From contig UQBY01000030.1 of assembly GCA_900539375.1 (NCBI GenBank), positions 1-27,882 on the forward strand: 27,882 nt of DNA, given 5' to 3'. This document shows positions 13,462 to 20,988 of the stretch, in pieces (position 1 is the stretch's first letter; each line of letters starts with the position of its first letter). The DNA is from an uncultured Clostridium sp. (GTDB lineage: Bacteria; Bacillota; Clostridia; Clostridiales; Clostridiaceae). Both the position numbers and the translations under genes were made by a program. The notes under the pieces were generated by a model that had not been told where the DNA came from, did no database searches, and saw nothing but the letters and a program-made list of their open reading frames with translations.

Positions 13462-13615
13462 AAAACCCTTTTATTAAAAAAACTCTAAAAGCCTTGAAAA
13501 TTCTTTTTTAAAAAGCCTTTTTTAAAAAACATAAATTGTAAGTATATTAATAAATAGTATGTAAATAAACTAAGGGTAAGGGTAAAGATAAACTGTGGCT
13601 ATTTAAAAAAATCTA

Positions 13616-13810
13616 TTATTTTGATTTTTCCTTTAATAAAAGATATATATTAAATAAAATACCTAATATACATAAAACACCAATTACAACGTATAATAAA
13701 TCTTCTGTTTTTTGCCAAGCAAAATTTGAAAAAAGTGTTATAACAATTAATACAATTAACAAAACACTAATTCCTATCTTAATAAAAATATTATTTAAAG
13801 ATTTGCTCAT
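13616..13810 (-). CDS. Small two-segment membrane protein, hypothetical
   Basis: A 64-residue protein with two hydrophobic segments (about residues 11-29 and 37-57) separated by a short loop NFAWQKTEDLL, and a basic tail KEKSK. AAAGGAGAGG lies 7 bases before the ATG, which makes it a convincing gene. No specific family is recognised. Confidence 0.7.
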   Translation of the reverse strand: MSKSLNNIFIKIGISVLLIVLIVITLFSNFAWQKTEDLLYVVIGVLCILGILFNIYLLLKEKSK

Positions 13811-13948
13811 AACATCCTCTCCTTTTTAATATTTTTGTAATTATATAGATTTAATAGAAATATTTTATCGATATAAATATTATACTACATTTGCCTATAA
13901 AATAAAAACGTTATTTTAGATTTCATAATAAAATAGAAAAAGATAAAA

Positions 13949-13987
13949 AAAACAGACCTTAAATTAAAAACTTAAGTTCTGTTTTTT
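13949..13987. terminator. Terminator-like hairpin of the repeated family
   Basis: AACAGACCTTAA and TTAAGTTCTGTT pair with one mismatch and are followed by six Ts on the plus strand and by T-rich sequence on the minus strand. No gene ends directly beside it; it may serve the 40-residue ORF at 14027-14149. Confidence 0.6.
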
Positions 13988-14026
13988 AACTACATAATTC
14001 AAAATATTTACTATATAACTAACTTA

Positions 14027-14149
14027 CTAAATCTTTAGATTATATGTATGACAATACATAAATAAGCCTACTCTGGAGCTATTCAGTAACAATCCCTTAA
14101 TCAGGTCTAATGTAATTTCCACAGCACCCCTTTTAAACCTAGTATTCAT
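14027..14149 (-). other. Possible 40-residue ORF, or antisense of a small RNA
   Basis: The minus strand encodes MNTRFKRGAVEITLDLIKGL then LLNSSRVGLFMYCHTYNLKI. Codon use (AGG, CTG, GGG, CGC) and GC content are clearly higher than in the surroundings, a sign of different origin or of structural constraint. There is no clear ribosome site before the ATG at 14149. Read on the plus strand, the same stretch ends in the strong hairpin and T8 run at 14169-14222, which instead suggests a structured RNA. ATTAGACC occurs twice within it, 49 bases apart. I cannot choose between these explanations. Confidence 0.35.
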
Positions 14150-14168
14150 GCGGTCTAATTTTGCTATT

Positions 14169-14222
14169 TTGCGAAACCTACCCCCTTTTTTAAGGGTTTT
14201 TGGGGTTTCGCAAGTTTTTTTT
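14169..14222 (+). terminator. Strong plus-strand intrinsic terminator
   Basis: TTGCGAAACC (14169-14178) pairs perfectly with GGTTTCGCAA (14204-14213), with an inner CCCTT/AAGGG hairpin, and eight Ts follow on the plus strand. No plus-strand protein gene precedes it, so it may end an unannotated RNA transcribed through 14030-14168. On the minus strand it has no T run. Confidence 0.65.
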
Positions 14223-14299
14223 CCTTATGTGGTATTTGTATTTTATCATACTTTCTTTATTTTTGTCTATAGTATATAACATTTTTTACATAATATTCT

Positions 14300-14836
14300 T
14301 TATTTACTTATAAAAATAGGTAAGTTTGGTGGTAAGACTGTGAAAATTATAAAGATAATCACAATAATTATGCTTATTATAATAGGGATTAAATAGTTTA
14401 TTCCCTTTAAATATTTATAGCAATGGTAGCCTATAAGCTGGGCAAGTACTAGGCTAAAAAATAAAATTAAAACATCTATTATTAAGCTTTCAATTCCAAG
14501 AGCATTAGTGTATAGATAATATATTGATGGTACTAAAATTATTCCTGCAATTATAGAAAAAATAGAGGCAGTAAACCATTTATTTTTATTAATATTATGC
14601 TTTTTGTAGTTAAAAACATAATATAATATCCACCATAAAAGTAATGGAATTAAAATAAGTTTTATATGTTCCCATATGCTTTCATTTATTGGAGTAAAAA
14701 AGCCTATAATAGTATTTTGGTTAGTAAAGTCATAGGCAAAATGAAAAATTGAGCCTAAAATAAATAAAAATGGAACACTATATAATATCCATTTTGCTTC
14801 TTTTGATGTTGTATAAGTTTTTGATTCCTTTAACAT
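14300..14836 (-). CDS. DUF6512-like integral membrane protein
   Basis: A 178-residue protein with about five membrane segments (roughly residues 16-34, 55-72, 86-107, 117-137 and 147-169). The polar loop FFTPINESIWEHIKLILIPL after the first segment is the most distinctive element and matches my memory of the DUF6512 family; the family name is from memory. No enzymatic motif is seen. It ends in LPPNLPIFISK outside the last segment. It is a single gene with no close same-strand neighbour; a weak ribosome site (GGAGAT) precedes the ATG. Confidence 0.65.
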   Translation of the reverse strand: MLKESKTYTTSKEAKWILYSVPFLFILGSIFHFAYDFTNQNTIIGFFTPINESIWEHIKLILIPLLLWWILYYVFNYKKHNINKNKWFTASIFSIIAGIILVPSIYYLYTNALGIESLIIDVLILFFSLVLAQLIGYHCYKYLKGINYLIPIIISIIIVIIFIIFTVLPPNLPIFISK

Positions 14837-14961
14837 AATATCTCCATGTATAAATTATTACACAGTATTTATATGAAATATTAAAAAATATATACTTATT
14901 CTTATCTATAATCACACTTTTCACATTGGTCAATTTATATTTAACTTTAATCTTTATAAAT

Positions 14962-14997
14962 AAAAAGCCAAACTTTCAACTTAAAGCTTGGTTTTTT
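14962..14997. terminator. Terminator of carbon-nitrogen hydrolase gene
   Basis: CCAAACTTT and AAAGCTTGG pair with one mismatch around CAACTT; T runs lie on both sides. It is 16 bases past the hydrolase stop codon. It is nearly identical over about 45 bases to the terminator at 16668-16703. Confidence 0.88.
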
Positions 14998-15013
14998 ATT
15001 TATAAAGAATATT

Positions 15014-15919
15014 TTATTTTCCATAATTAGGGTCTGAAAGTGAATCTTTAAACATTTCAATATATTTATCTGGTCTCCAATCAGTACCATTTACTTTTGG
15101 ATTATTTTTAAATAAATATCTAGTTGCAAGGGATAAATCTATAGTTGCTGTAAACATTTCTGATTCATCAGCTTCTTCATCTGTAAATTTATGTCCTGCA
15201 TAATAATAAGGCTCCCAAGTTTTACGACTTGGTCCTATAATAGAACTTCCTCCCCAGAAATAATTATAAACATCTAATCCACCTAAATTAGCAGAAGCAA
15301 TATAAATACCTTCACGAATAACTGCTGCTTCTAAAGTTGAGGTTCCAAGACATTTACCATGACATTTAGCAAGAGCTGTAGAATTTATGTATAAACGACA
15401 TCCCTTTGATGCATAATATCTCATTAATTCAGGGAAACAATAAGAATCATAACAAATAGCACAACCAACTGGTCCCCATGGAGTATCTAATATAAAAGGC
15501 TTATCTCCTCTTGTTGCCCAATTAGGTTCTGGGTCTGGAAGATGCATTTTATGATAAGAACCAACTAATCCTTCTGGTGAAAATATTGCAAGGGCATTAT
15601 AAATTATATCAGGATTTTTATCATCTCTTGCAGGCATTCCCATTACAACATAAACACCTAACTTTTTTGTTAATTCTGCAATTTCATTTGTTGAAGGTCC
15701 TGGAATTGTCTCAGCAAGTTTATATTGCATTTTTTCCTTTAAAGGTTTGTCAGGCTCATCATCATAACCAGTAAGAGCCATTTCAGGGAATATAACAAAA
15801 TCACTACCCTTTTTAGCAGCACATTCAATATACCCCTTAATACGATTTAAATTTATAGCTTTTTCACCCCATAGAGCATTAAAAGTTACTACTGATACAG
15901 TACATACATCTTTAAACAT
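15014..15919 (-). CDS. Carbon-nitrogen hydrolase (nitrilase superfamily)
   Basis: A 301-residue amidase/nitrilase. The Glu-Lys-Cys triad is complete: E46 in VIFPEMALTGY, K124 in SYHKMHLPD and C156 in GCAICYDSYCFPE. These cytosolic enzymes hydrolyse amides, nitriles or carbamoyl groups through a cysteine thioester; which substrate is not clear. The C-terminal GTDWRPDKYIEMFKD and the aromatic WEPYYYAGH loop suggest an aliphatic-amidase-like or N-carbamoyl-type member. Start: ATG 15919, with AGGAGG 9 bases upstream. The frame stays open for 36 codons above it, but that stretch holds a terminator hairpin and does not look like protein. It is transcribed from a consensus promoter 130 bases upstream, through an attenuator-like leader. 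Confidence 0.9.
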   Translation of the reverse strand: MFKDVCTVSVVTFNALWGEKAINLNRIKGYIECAAKKGSDFVIFPEMALTGYDDEPDKPLKEKMQYKLAETIPGPSTNEIAELTKKLGVYVVMGMPARDDKNPDIIYNALAIFSPEGLVGSYHKMHLPDPEPNWATRGDKPFILDTPWGPVGCAICYDSYCFPELMRYYASKGCRLYINSTALAKCHGKCLGTSTLEAAVIREGIYIASANLGGLDVYNYFWGGSSIIGPSRKTWEPYYYAGHKFTDEEADESEMFTATIDLSLATRYLFKNNPKVNGTDWRPDKYIEMFKDSLSDPNYGK

Positions 15920-15985
15920 AAAAATTTTCCTCCTAATAATTAATTGAAAAAGCATTTTCATGTGTGCACCCATGCTGTTTTTTCT

Positions 15986-16024
15986 AACAAAAAAGAGACC
16001 AACCTTATTCTTTAGGTTAGTCTC
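15986..16024 (-). promoter_or_regulatory. Attenuator-like terminator in the leader of the hydrolase gene
   Basis: On the minus strand GAGAC-T-AACCT and AGGTT-G-GTCTC (15995-16024) form an 11-position stem with one central mismatch, followed directly by six Ts (15989-15994). It lies between the promoter at 16049-16077 and the start codon at 15919, so transcripts must pass it to reach the gene. A second small stem (AGCAT...ATGCT) follows before the ribosome site. No known riboswitch was recognised. Confidence 0.65.
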
Positions 16025-16048
16025 CATTGACTTCTCTTTACAAACTTT

Positions 16049-16077
16049 ATTATAGACCTAGTTATTTATAAATTCAA
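16049..16077 (-). promoter_or_regulatory. Promoter of carbon-nitrogen hydrolase gene
   Basis: On the minus strand TTGAAT (16072-16077), exactly 17 bases, TATAAT (16049-16054). Confidence 0.75.
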
Positions 16078-16096
16078 GTATTAATTAAACTTATTT

Positions 16097-16192
16097 TTAT
16101 TTACTAAAATATTTATCTAATTCATTCATTGATTTTATATCAAATATTTCCATCAATATAATATCAATAGTTTCATTTGGTAATTTACCTAT
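16097..16192 (-). pseudogene. C-terminal remnant like DUF4351 of Rpn/PD-(D/E)XK transposase-nucleases
   Basis: Between two stops the minus strand reads IGKLPNETIDIILMEIFDIK and SMNELDKYFSK. The LPxExIDxIxxxIFDIxSxxELxxYF pattern resembles the small DUF4351 module at the C-terminus of Rpn-type recombination-promoting nucleases. No catalytic region remains. Bases 16193-16284 show nothing recognisable. Confidence 0.4.
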
Positions 16193-16284
16193 TTATTTTT
16201 TCACTTTAATTATATATTATTATTTCTTTTATGCAAAATGAATTTGTTGTAATTTTCTGAAAATAATCCTTTTTAAACAAAAAG

Positions 16285-16425
16285 CTATAATCTTTTATAA
16301 TTTCTTGCAACACTTTTCTTTTTTTCTATAATCATATAACCTAACTGAACTAACTTTTTAATACTTCTTTTTACTATAGCAACTGAAATATTAAGTCTAT
16401 TTAAAATAGTTTCTATAGAAGGATT
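16285..16425 (-). pseudogene. Truncated winged-helix gene fragment (HTH_36-like)
   Basis: The minus strand reads NPSIETILNRLNISVAIVKR and SIKKLVQLGYMIIEKKKSVA then RNYKRL and stop. PSIETIxNRLNISxxxVKRSIKKLxxLGYxxIEKK is the helix-turn-helix plus wing found in many plasmid and phage replication or regulatory proteins. The frame has no start codon and its N-terminus is cut by the beginning of the DUF6718 gene on the other strand. Probably debris of a mobile element. Confidence 0.6.
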
Positions 16426-16428
16426 TTA

Positions 16429-16653
16429 ATGTGTTATCTAATTGCAAAAAAGTTTAATAAAGAAGGTAGTTTAGTATTAGAGGCAGAACAAGGTCAACGA
16501 CTAGCCTCATTATCTAAATATCTAACATTAACAACATTAGAACAAGGGGTTCAAATAATAACATTAAACAATTTAGAAAGCTATAAGGAGTATTCCCCTT
16601 ACACAATTATTGGAGATGAGGTTGAATTTATATCAAAAGTAACAAAGATGTAG
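16429..16653 (+). CDS. DUF6718 family protein
   Basis: A 74-residue protein starting MCYLIAKKFNKEGSLVLE, with QRLASLSKYLTLTTLEQGVQ in the middle and SPYTIIGDEVEFISKV at the end. The MCYLIAKKFN start and the terminal ESYKEYSPYT segment match the DUF6718 family as I remember it; its function is unknown. AAGGA lies 6 bases before the ATG, oddly provided by the reverse strand of the truncated winged-helix fragment. It ends at a strong bidirectional terminator shared with the lipoprotein gene. Confidence 0.75.
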   Translation: MCYLIAKKFNKEGSLVLEAEQGQRLASLSKYLTLTTLEQGVQIITLNNLESYKEYSPYTIIGDEVEFISKVTKM

Positions 16654-16667
16654 TAAATCATCTCATA

Positions 16668-16703
16668 AAAAAACCAAACTTTAAACTTAAAGCTTGGTTT
16701 TTT
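16668..16703. terminator. Bidirectional terminator between DUF6718 and lipoprotein genes
   Basis: CCAAACTTT and AAAGCTTGG pair with one mismatch, with T runs in both directions. It is nearly identical to the terminator at 14962-14997. Confidence 0.88.
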
Positions 16704-16723
16704 AATTTATAAAGATTAAAATT

Positions 16724-18211
16724 TTAATTATCTGTCATAATAGGACCATGTACTTCTGTTAAATCTCCTGTTTCAAAGCTATTATATATTGTAGAAACTA
16801 TTTCATCAAATTTTTCCTTTTCTTCTTTTGGATAACTTATACAAAAGGCATTAAAACATTCTGTTCCTACTACTGTATATTGGTAATATATTAAATTATT
16901 CTCTTCCCATGAAAGAATATATGAATTGTCAAACAAAGCTTCATAAGAAATATCTACACCTATTGATTCCTTATTTGATTCAAAATAATCCTTAGTTGTT
17001 TGTGATAATACATTATTAAGACCATATGCTTTTAAACAAACAGTATTTTCTAGATTAGTAAGAGTAACTCCATCACCATTCATTGACTCTGTAGATTCTG
17101 TTAAAAAATCAGGATAGTCTATTGAAAAACCAAATCTAGCATTACCATATTTTAAATAATTTATTTCCCCATCTTCTGTTACATTAATTTTATTTGATTC
17201 ATAGGATTTTATTAAATTTATATTTGCTTTTTCATATTCATTTAATTCACTTTCAGAAACACTAAATAATGGGTTTTCTTTATACCAGGTTTTACTTTTA
17301 AAATAATTTTTATATTCTTCCATTTTAAATACATACCCATGTCTTGCAAAAATTTCATTTCTAGCAATAGCTAATTCATCTTTGCTTAAATTTTTTATAT
17401 CCTCTGCTGATAAGTATTTTTTATCACTATCTGGTAAAATATAATCATTATCTTCTTCACTTGAATCTACAAATTTTAAACTAATTAATGTATATCCAGC
17501 AAACATACTATCTGCATTTATATTTGCAATAGCCTGAAAATTTTCTGAATAACCTATAACGTAATCACTACCATTAGACGAAGAGCCAAAATTTTTTGTA
17601 TTTCCTTCAATTTTAACTTGGGTTTCAGAAATTTGAGTGATTTTTGTAATATCAGTAACAATATATTCATCTCCTCTATTCCCCAAAGACAACTCATAAT
17701 TTCCATTTACATATCTAAGACCATTCTCTTTATCTTTGATAGTAATATCTTTAGAATCAAAAGCATCTTTTAACATTTTATTTACATCTTTCTCTGGAAT
17801 AGTTATTTTACAATAAGAATTATCACTTTTATAATTATTAAAATCAATAACAGGTTTTAACCAACCATCACAAAACATTATCCACAATAGCCTTAACTTT
17901 TCTTCATCTGTAGCAGGTATAATATTTTCATTTTTAGATACTGCTCTTTGTGCTTTAGACATTTTAAAATCACAAGTTTCTCCTATTAACATTGATAATA
18001 TTCTCTTATCCTCTTCATTTAATGCTATACTTTTTTCTTCAAATTTTTTTACTGTTTCACTAGCTGTATTAGTTTCTTTTTTATTTTTGTCATTACTGTA
18101 ACTAATTTCTTCTTTATTTTTAACATCTTTTGTTTCATTATTACTTAAATTACATCCATTTAATACACTAACAATCATAATAGTTGTTAATAGTAGTACT
18201 ATCTTTTTCAT
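16724..18211 (-). CDS. YARHG-domain lipoprotein
   Basis: A 495-residue exported lipoprotein. MKKIVLLLTTIMIVSVLNGC is a signal peptide with lipobox LNGC, so Cys20 should be lipidated and the protein anchored outside the membrane. A low-complexity Lys/Asn/Glu linker (21-60) follows, then a globular region (65-250), then a YARHG domain at about 265-340 (LSKDELAIARNEIFARHG, FKMEEYKNYFKSKTWYKEN, LNEYEKANINLIKSYE), then a C-terminal beta-rich domain (about 350-480, NARFGFSIDYPDFL). YARHG domains are extracellular modules of unknown binding. It follows the small HNH gene by 21 bases with AAGGAG, so the two share a transcript. I see no enzymatic site. Confidence 0.85.
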   Translation of the reverse strand: MKKIVLLLTTIMIVSVLNGCNLSNNETKDVKNKEEISYSNDKNKKETNTASETVKKFEEKSIALNEEDKRILSMLIGETCDFKMSKAQRAVSKNENIIPATDEEKLRLLWIMFCDGWLKPVIDFNNYKSDNSYCKITIPEKDVNKMLKDAFDSKDITIKDKENGLRYVNGNYELSLGNRGDEYIVTDITKITQISETQVKIEGNTKNFGSSSNGSDYVIGYSENFQAIANINADSMFAGYTLISLKFVDSSEEDNDYILPDSDKKYLSAEDIKNLSKDELAIARNEIFARHGYVFKMEEYKNYFKSKTWYKENPLFSVSESELNEYEKANINLIKSYESNKINVTEDGEINYLKYGNARFGFSIDYPDFLTESTESMNGDGVTLTNLENTVCLKAYGLNNVLSQTTKDYFESNKESIGVDISYEALFDNSYILSWEENNLIYYQYTVVGTECFNAFCISYPKEEKEKFDEIVSTIYNSFETGDLTEVHGPIMTDN

Positions 18212-18232
18212 ATATACAAAATCTCCTTAAAA

Positions 18233-18403
18233 CTACTTACCAAAAAACTTCTTTATATTTTTAACAGTATTACTTGCATAATCTGATACTACATTATCTA
18301 AATCATCCTGCTTAGAACGATTACAATGCTTACACATACATTGCAAATTATTTAAATTATCACTTCCACCATATTTTTGAGGAATTATATGGTCAATATT
18401 CAT
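18233..18403 (-). CDS. Mini HNH endonuclease domain protein
   Basis: A 56-residue protein: MNIDHIIPQKYGGSDNLNNL, then QCMCKHCNRSKQDDLDNVV. This is an HNH core: DHI as the first His with its Asp, P-x-x-x-GG-S-x-x-x-N as the Asn, and CxxC-N-xxK as the zinc-Cys pair and last catalytic position. Normal HNH proteins are longer and have another CxxC upstream; here the start codon falls just before DHI, so it is either a truncated gene with a restored start or a true miniature protein. A very strong ribosome site (AAGGAGGAG) precedes it. It lies 250 bases after the Argonaute gene and in an operon with the lipoprotein. Confidence 0.65.
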   Translation of the reverse strand: MNIDHIIPQKYGGSDNLNNLQCMCKHCNRSKQDDLDNVVSDYASNTVKNIKKFFGK

Positions 18404-18480
18404 ACTTATCTCCTCCTTAAGTGAGAATCCAAATTTTATATTTGGCTCTTTGAACTTACCCAGCGAACTTAAGTGAGTCG
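18404..18480. repeat. CTTAAGTGAG repeats around a small hairpin
   Basis: CTTAAGTGAG occurs at 18416-18425 and 18468-18477, 52 bases apart, with the hairpin CCAAAT/ATTTGG (18429-18445) between them. This short stretch is richer in GC (ACCCAGCGAAC, GAGTCGGG) than its surroundings. The first copy sits directly before the HNH ribosome site on the minus strand. It could be the end of a small mobile element or an excision scar. Confidence 0.35.
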
Positions 18481-18635
18481 GGTTTCCTTTTAACTTGTAA
18501 GTCTTTTCCTTTTAGAAATTTATCTGCAAATGCATATAACATTGATTCTATATCATATTTATATTCATTATCTGATGATTTTACTATTCTTATTGATTTT
18601 ATTATTTTTTCTGCTTTTGTAAGTTTTGCTCCCAT
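18456..18635 (-). pseudogene. Fragment of a nuclease/transposase-like protein (tentatively Rpn family)
   Basis: A 59-residue frame, MGAKLTKAEKIIKSIRIVKS, then YDIESMLYAFADKFLKGKDL and KRKPDSLKFAG. The IESMLYAFADKFL-xGKDL motif resembles the middle-to-late part of Rpn/PD-(D/E)XK proteins as I remember them; the last 12 residues run into the GC-rich repeat stretch and look like junk. There is no ribosome site, and the frame stays open upstream into the last codons of the Argonaute gene in another frame. Most likely the remains of a gene cut off when the Argonaute operon or the HNH region was rearranged. Confidence 0.4.
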
Positions 18636-18658
18636 TATTGGATTAAACTTATTTTTTA

Positions 18659-20893
18659 TTATAGAAAATATAATTTGTTATCTAATATACCTTGTGGTAT
18701 AAATTCTATTGCTTTACATATTTTATCTGCGTAGCCTGTTGTTATTGGTAATCTCATGCTTTTTGTTGAGCCAATATGTATTTGAGATAATGCATATATT
18801 TGATTAAGAATTGTAAGCATATCTAAGTTGCCATATGTTTTTTCTATTTTTAATGGTCTAGGTGAGCCTAAATTTTCTTTAATATCTGTGGTAACTACAT
18901 ATGCTTTATTTTTATTAACCACATATATTGATTTTTTTGGATTTTTTATAGTATTATTATCTATATTTGCCAATTTAATTGGAGTATTTTTTCTAACTTC
19001 TATGATATTAAACTTTATATTATATTTTCCAAAATAATTTTCATACCAATTTAAATTCTCTCTTGAAAAGCCATCTCTATGTATAACTATATTTTTAGGA
19101 AGCTCTTTGTATTTTTCTTCATAGGAATTTAATACATTATCAAATATTTCTTGTAATATATTATTTTCAATTATTTCTCCACTTTGAGGTATTACTGGCT
19201 TATAGTAATTTATTAATTCTCCATGTTTATCAAATAATACAGAACAAGCTGGATGGTGTATTCCTTTTTCTCTTGTTCCTACATCTAAACCAATAAAGCA
19301 ATCTATATTTCCTTCCATATTATCTATTGCCCAAGGAATACCACCTATTTTCCCTAAAATTCCTAATATAATATTATGTAAATAATATAGTCCTGTATTA
19401 CTTTTAGAATCTTTAAGTATTTTAGCTGTTTTTACTGAAATCATTTGAGATGGTATATTTTTTTCTGCCCAAACTTTTTTAAATGGGTTATATGGATTTT
19501 CTTCACTTTCATCATTTAAATCTGGTATTATTGCTATAACAAATTCTACTTTATTATATTCTTTAACCTTTTGAGCTACCTTTTTATACTCTCTAATATC
19601 TCCTGATTTATATTTTTCAAAAATACAATTGCTAGGGTCAAATAAAATATTCATTAAATTATTAGCTATATATTTATTATCAGTACCTTGGTATTTTCCT
19701 TCTGTTGCAAAATCATATATGGCTCTAATAGCTTTTTTAGATTCTACCTCATACTCTTCTGGATATAATACTCCAAAACATACCTTTTTTTCTGGCATTT
19801 TATAAAAGCCACTTTTAAATATTTGCATTTTATTTTTTATAATACCATTAGCACCAATTAATCTAGGCTCTACTAAAATTCCAGCTTTATATCCTAATTT
19901 ACTTATATCATCTATATATTTATCACTAAAATACATATTATTTAACTCTTTTATTTCTCCAATATCTTTAATAAAGTTTTTTAATATCTTATACCTATAG
20001 CCCATATCCATTTTTACAAGTTCATCAATATCCTTAGAAAAACTAACATCTTCTTTAGATATATACTCTCTTGTTATTATTGGAATTAAGGCATGAGGAA
20101 TAAAATTAAAAGTTTTCTTCTTAAAGCGAACTACAACTACATTTGCATTTTTATCCTCTTCATTAAAATTCTTAACTCTATATTCTTGATTACTTGAAAT
20201 ATAATAATCTATTAAAGATTGTCCTAATGTACAAGGCTCATTTACCTTAAAATCAGAAATTTCTTCAATAACTCCTGAACTATTAATACTAGACCAATTG
20301 TTTTTAACCTCTAAACCTATAACATTAAACCCAAGTTTCATCATTTCATATACATTCTTATCATAAGAAAACTCTGATGAACAACTAACATATAATATAA
20401 CACCTAAATCATAAGTAATTACAGGATTTATCTTAAACTTTCTCTTTAATAAAAAGCCATTTTTACTTTTTACTATTCTTTCTTTAAAGGCTCTATCTAA
20501 AAGAAAATTACAAGTAATGTCACTATTGTTCGCAGCTCTATATTTTCTTGTATTGTTTATTTTAATCCACCTAACTGCATTATTTATATAATACACAATT
20601 AAATCTTCATAAATTTGTTTGTTTTCTAAAATATCTAACTCTTCCTCTCCTGCAAAGATTATATCTACATCATTCCTTACAGGAATCTTTTCAAGCTTCT
20701 CAACAGATAATAAAACATCACCTTTTACCCCTACAAACTTATGCCCATTATTTGAAGATAAACTGTATCTAGCACTACTTATAACCTTATTAACATTTTC
20801 AATATTACCTTTTCCTTTTAAATTATACTTATAAAAAACTTTAGGAGCTAATTTTCCTATACCTTCAAATGCTTCAAATGTTATTTTATTCAT
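18659..20893 (-). CDS. Long prokaryotic Argonaute (CbAgo-like, catalytically complete)
   Basis: A 744-residue pAgo. The PIWI tetrad is intact (numbering from ATG 20893): D537 in FIGLDVGTREKG, E573 in IPQSGEIIEN, D607 in IVIHRDGFSREN and D723 in ITTGYADKICKAI. The MID domain is marked by NIPSQMISVKT and LGKIGGIPW, which hold the 5'-phosphate of the guide; N and PAZ regions fill the first ~350 residues, and the protein ends with the buried LYFL tail. It is very similar to my memory of the C. butyricum enzyme (748 residues). Such clostridial pAgos use short 5'-phosphorylated DNA guides to cut DNA and reduce plasmids and phages. ATG 20893 is preferred to the ATG at 20902, since AAGGATG lies in front. 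It is the last gene of a helicase/nuclease operon, 86 bases after the second helicase with no terminator between. Confidence 0.96.
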   Translation of the reverse strand: MNKITFEAFEGIGKLAPKVFYKYNLKGKGNIENVNKVISSARYSLSSNNGHKFVGVKGDVLLSVEKLEKIPVRNDVDIIFAGEEELDILENKQIYEDLIVYYINNAVRWIKINNTRKYRAANNSDITCNFLLDRAFKERIVKSKNGFLLKRKFKINPVITYDLGVILYVSCSSEFSYDKNVYEMMKLGFNVIGLEVKNNWSSINSSGVIEEISDFKVNEPCTLGQSLIDYYISSNQEYRVKNFNEEDKNANVVVVRFKKKTFNFIPHALIPIITREYISKEDVSFSKDIDELVKMDMGYRYKILKNFIKDIGEIKELNNMYFSDKYIDDISKLGYKAGILVEPRLIGANGIIKNKMQIFKSGFYKMPEKKVCFGVLYPEEYEVESKKAIRAIYDFATEGKYQGTDNKYIANNLMNILFDPSNCIFEKYKSGDIREYKKVAQKVKEYNKVEFVIAIIPDLNDESEENPYNPFKKVWAEKNIPSQMISVKTAKILKDSKSNTGLYYLHNIILGILGKIGGIPWAIDNMEGNIDCFIGLDVGTREKGIHHPACSVLFDKHGELINYYKPVIPQSGEIIENNILQEIFDNVLNSYEEKYKELPKNIVIHRDGFSRENLNWYENYFGKYNIKFNIIEVRKNTPIKLANIDNNTIKNPKKSIYVVNKNKAYVVTTDIKENLGSPRPLKIEKTYGNLDMLTILNQIYALSQIHIGSTKSMRLPITTGYADKICKAIEFIPQGILDNKLYFL

Positions 20894-20988
20894 TAAAACC
20901 ATCCTTTTTACTGTAATTTATCCATATTTTTACCCTTAATAATTAATTATTTATATTTAGTTAAATTTCTAAACTCTTTAATTTTTAT

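Noticed and set aside
15920..16027. N-terminal extension of the carbon-nitrogen hydrolase by 36 codons
   Set aside because: The stretch contains a terminator hairpin with a T run, and AGGAGG stands right before the internal ATG at 15919. The family normally starts at that point.
18233..18480. Group II intron with an HNH-bearing protein
   Set aside because: No reverse transcriptase or intron domain V/VI structure is visible, and the HNH motif is not that of intron proteins.
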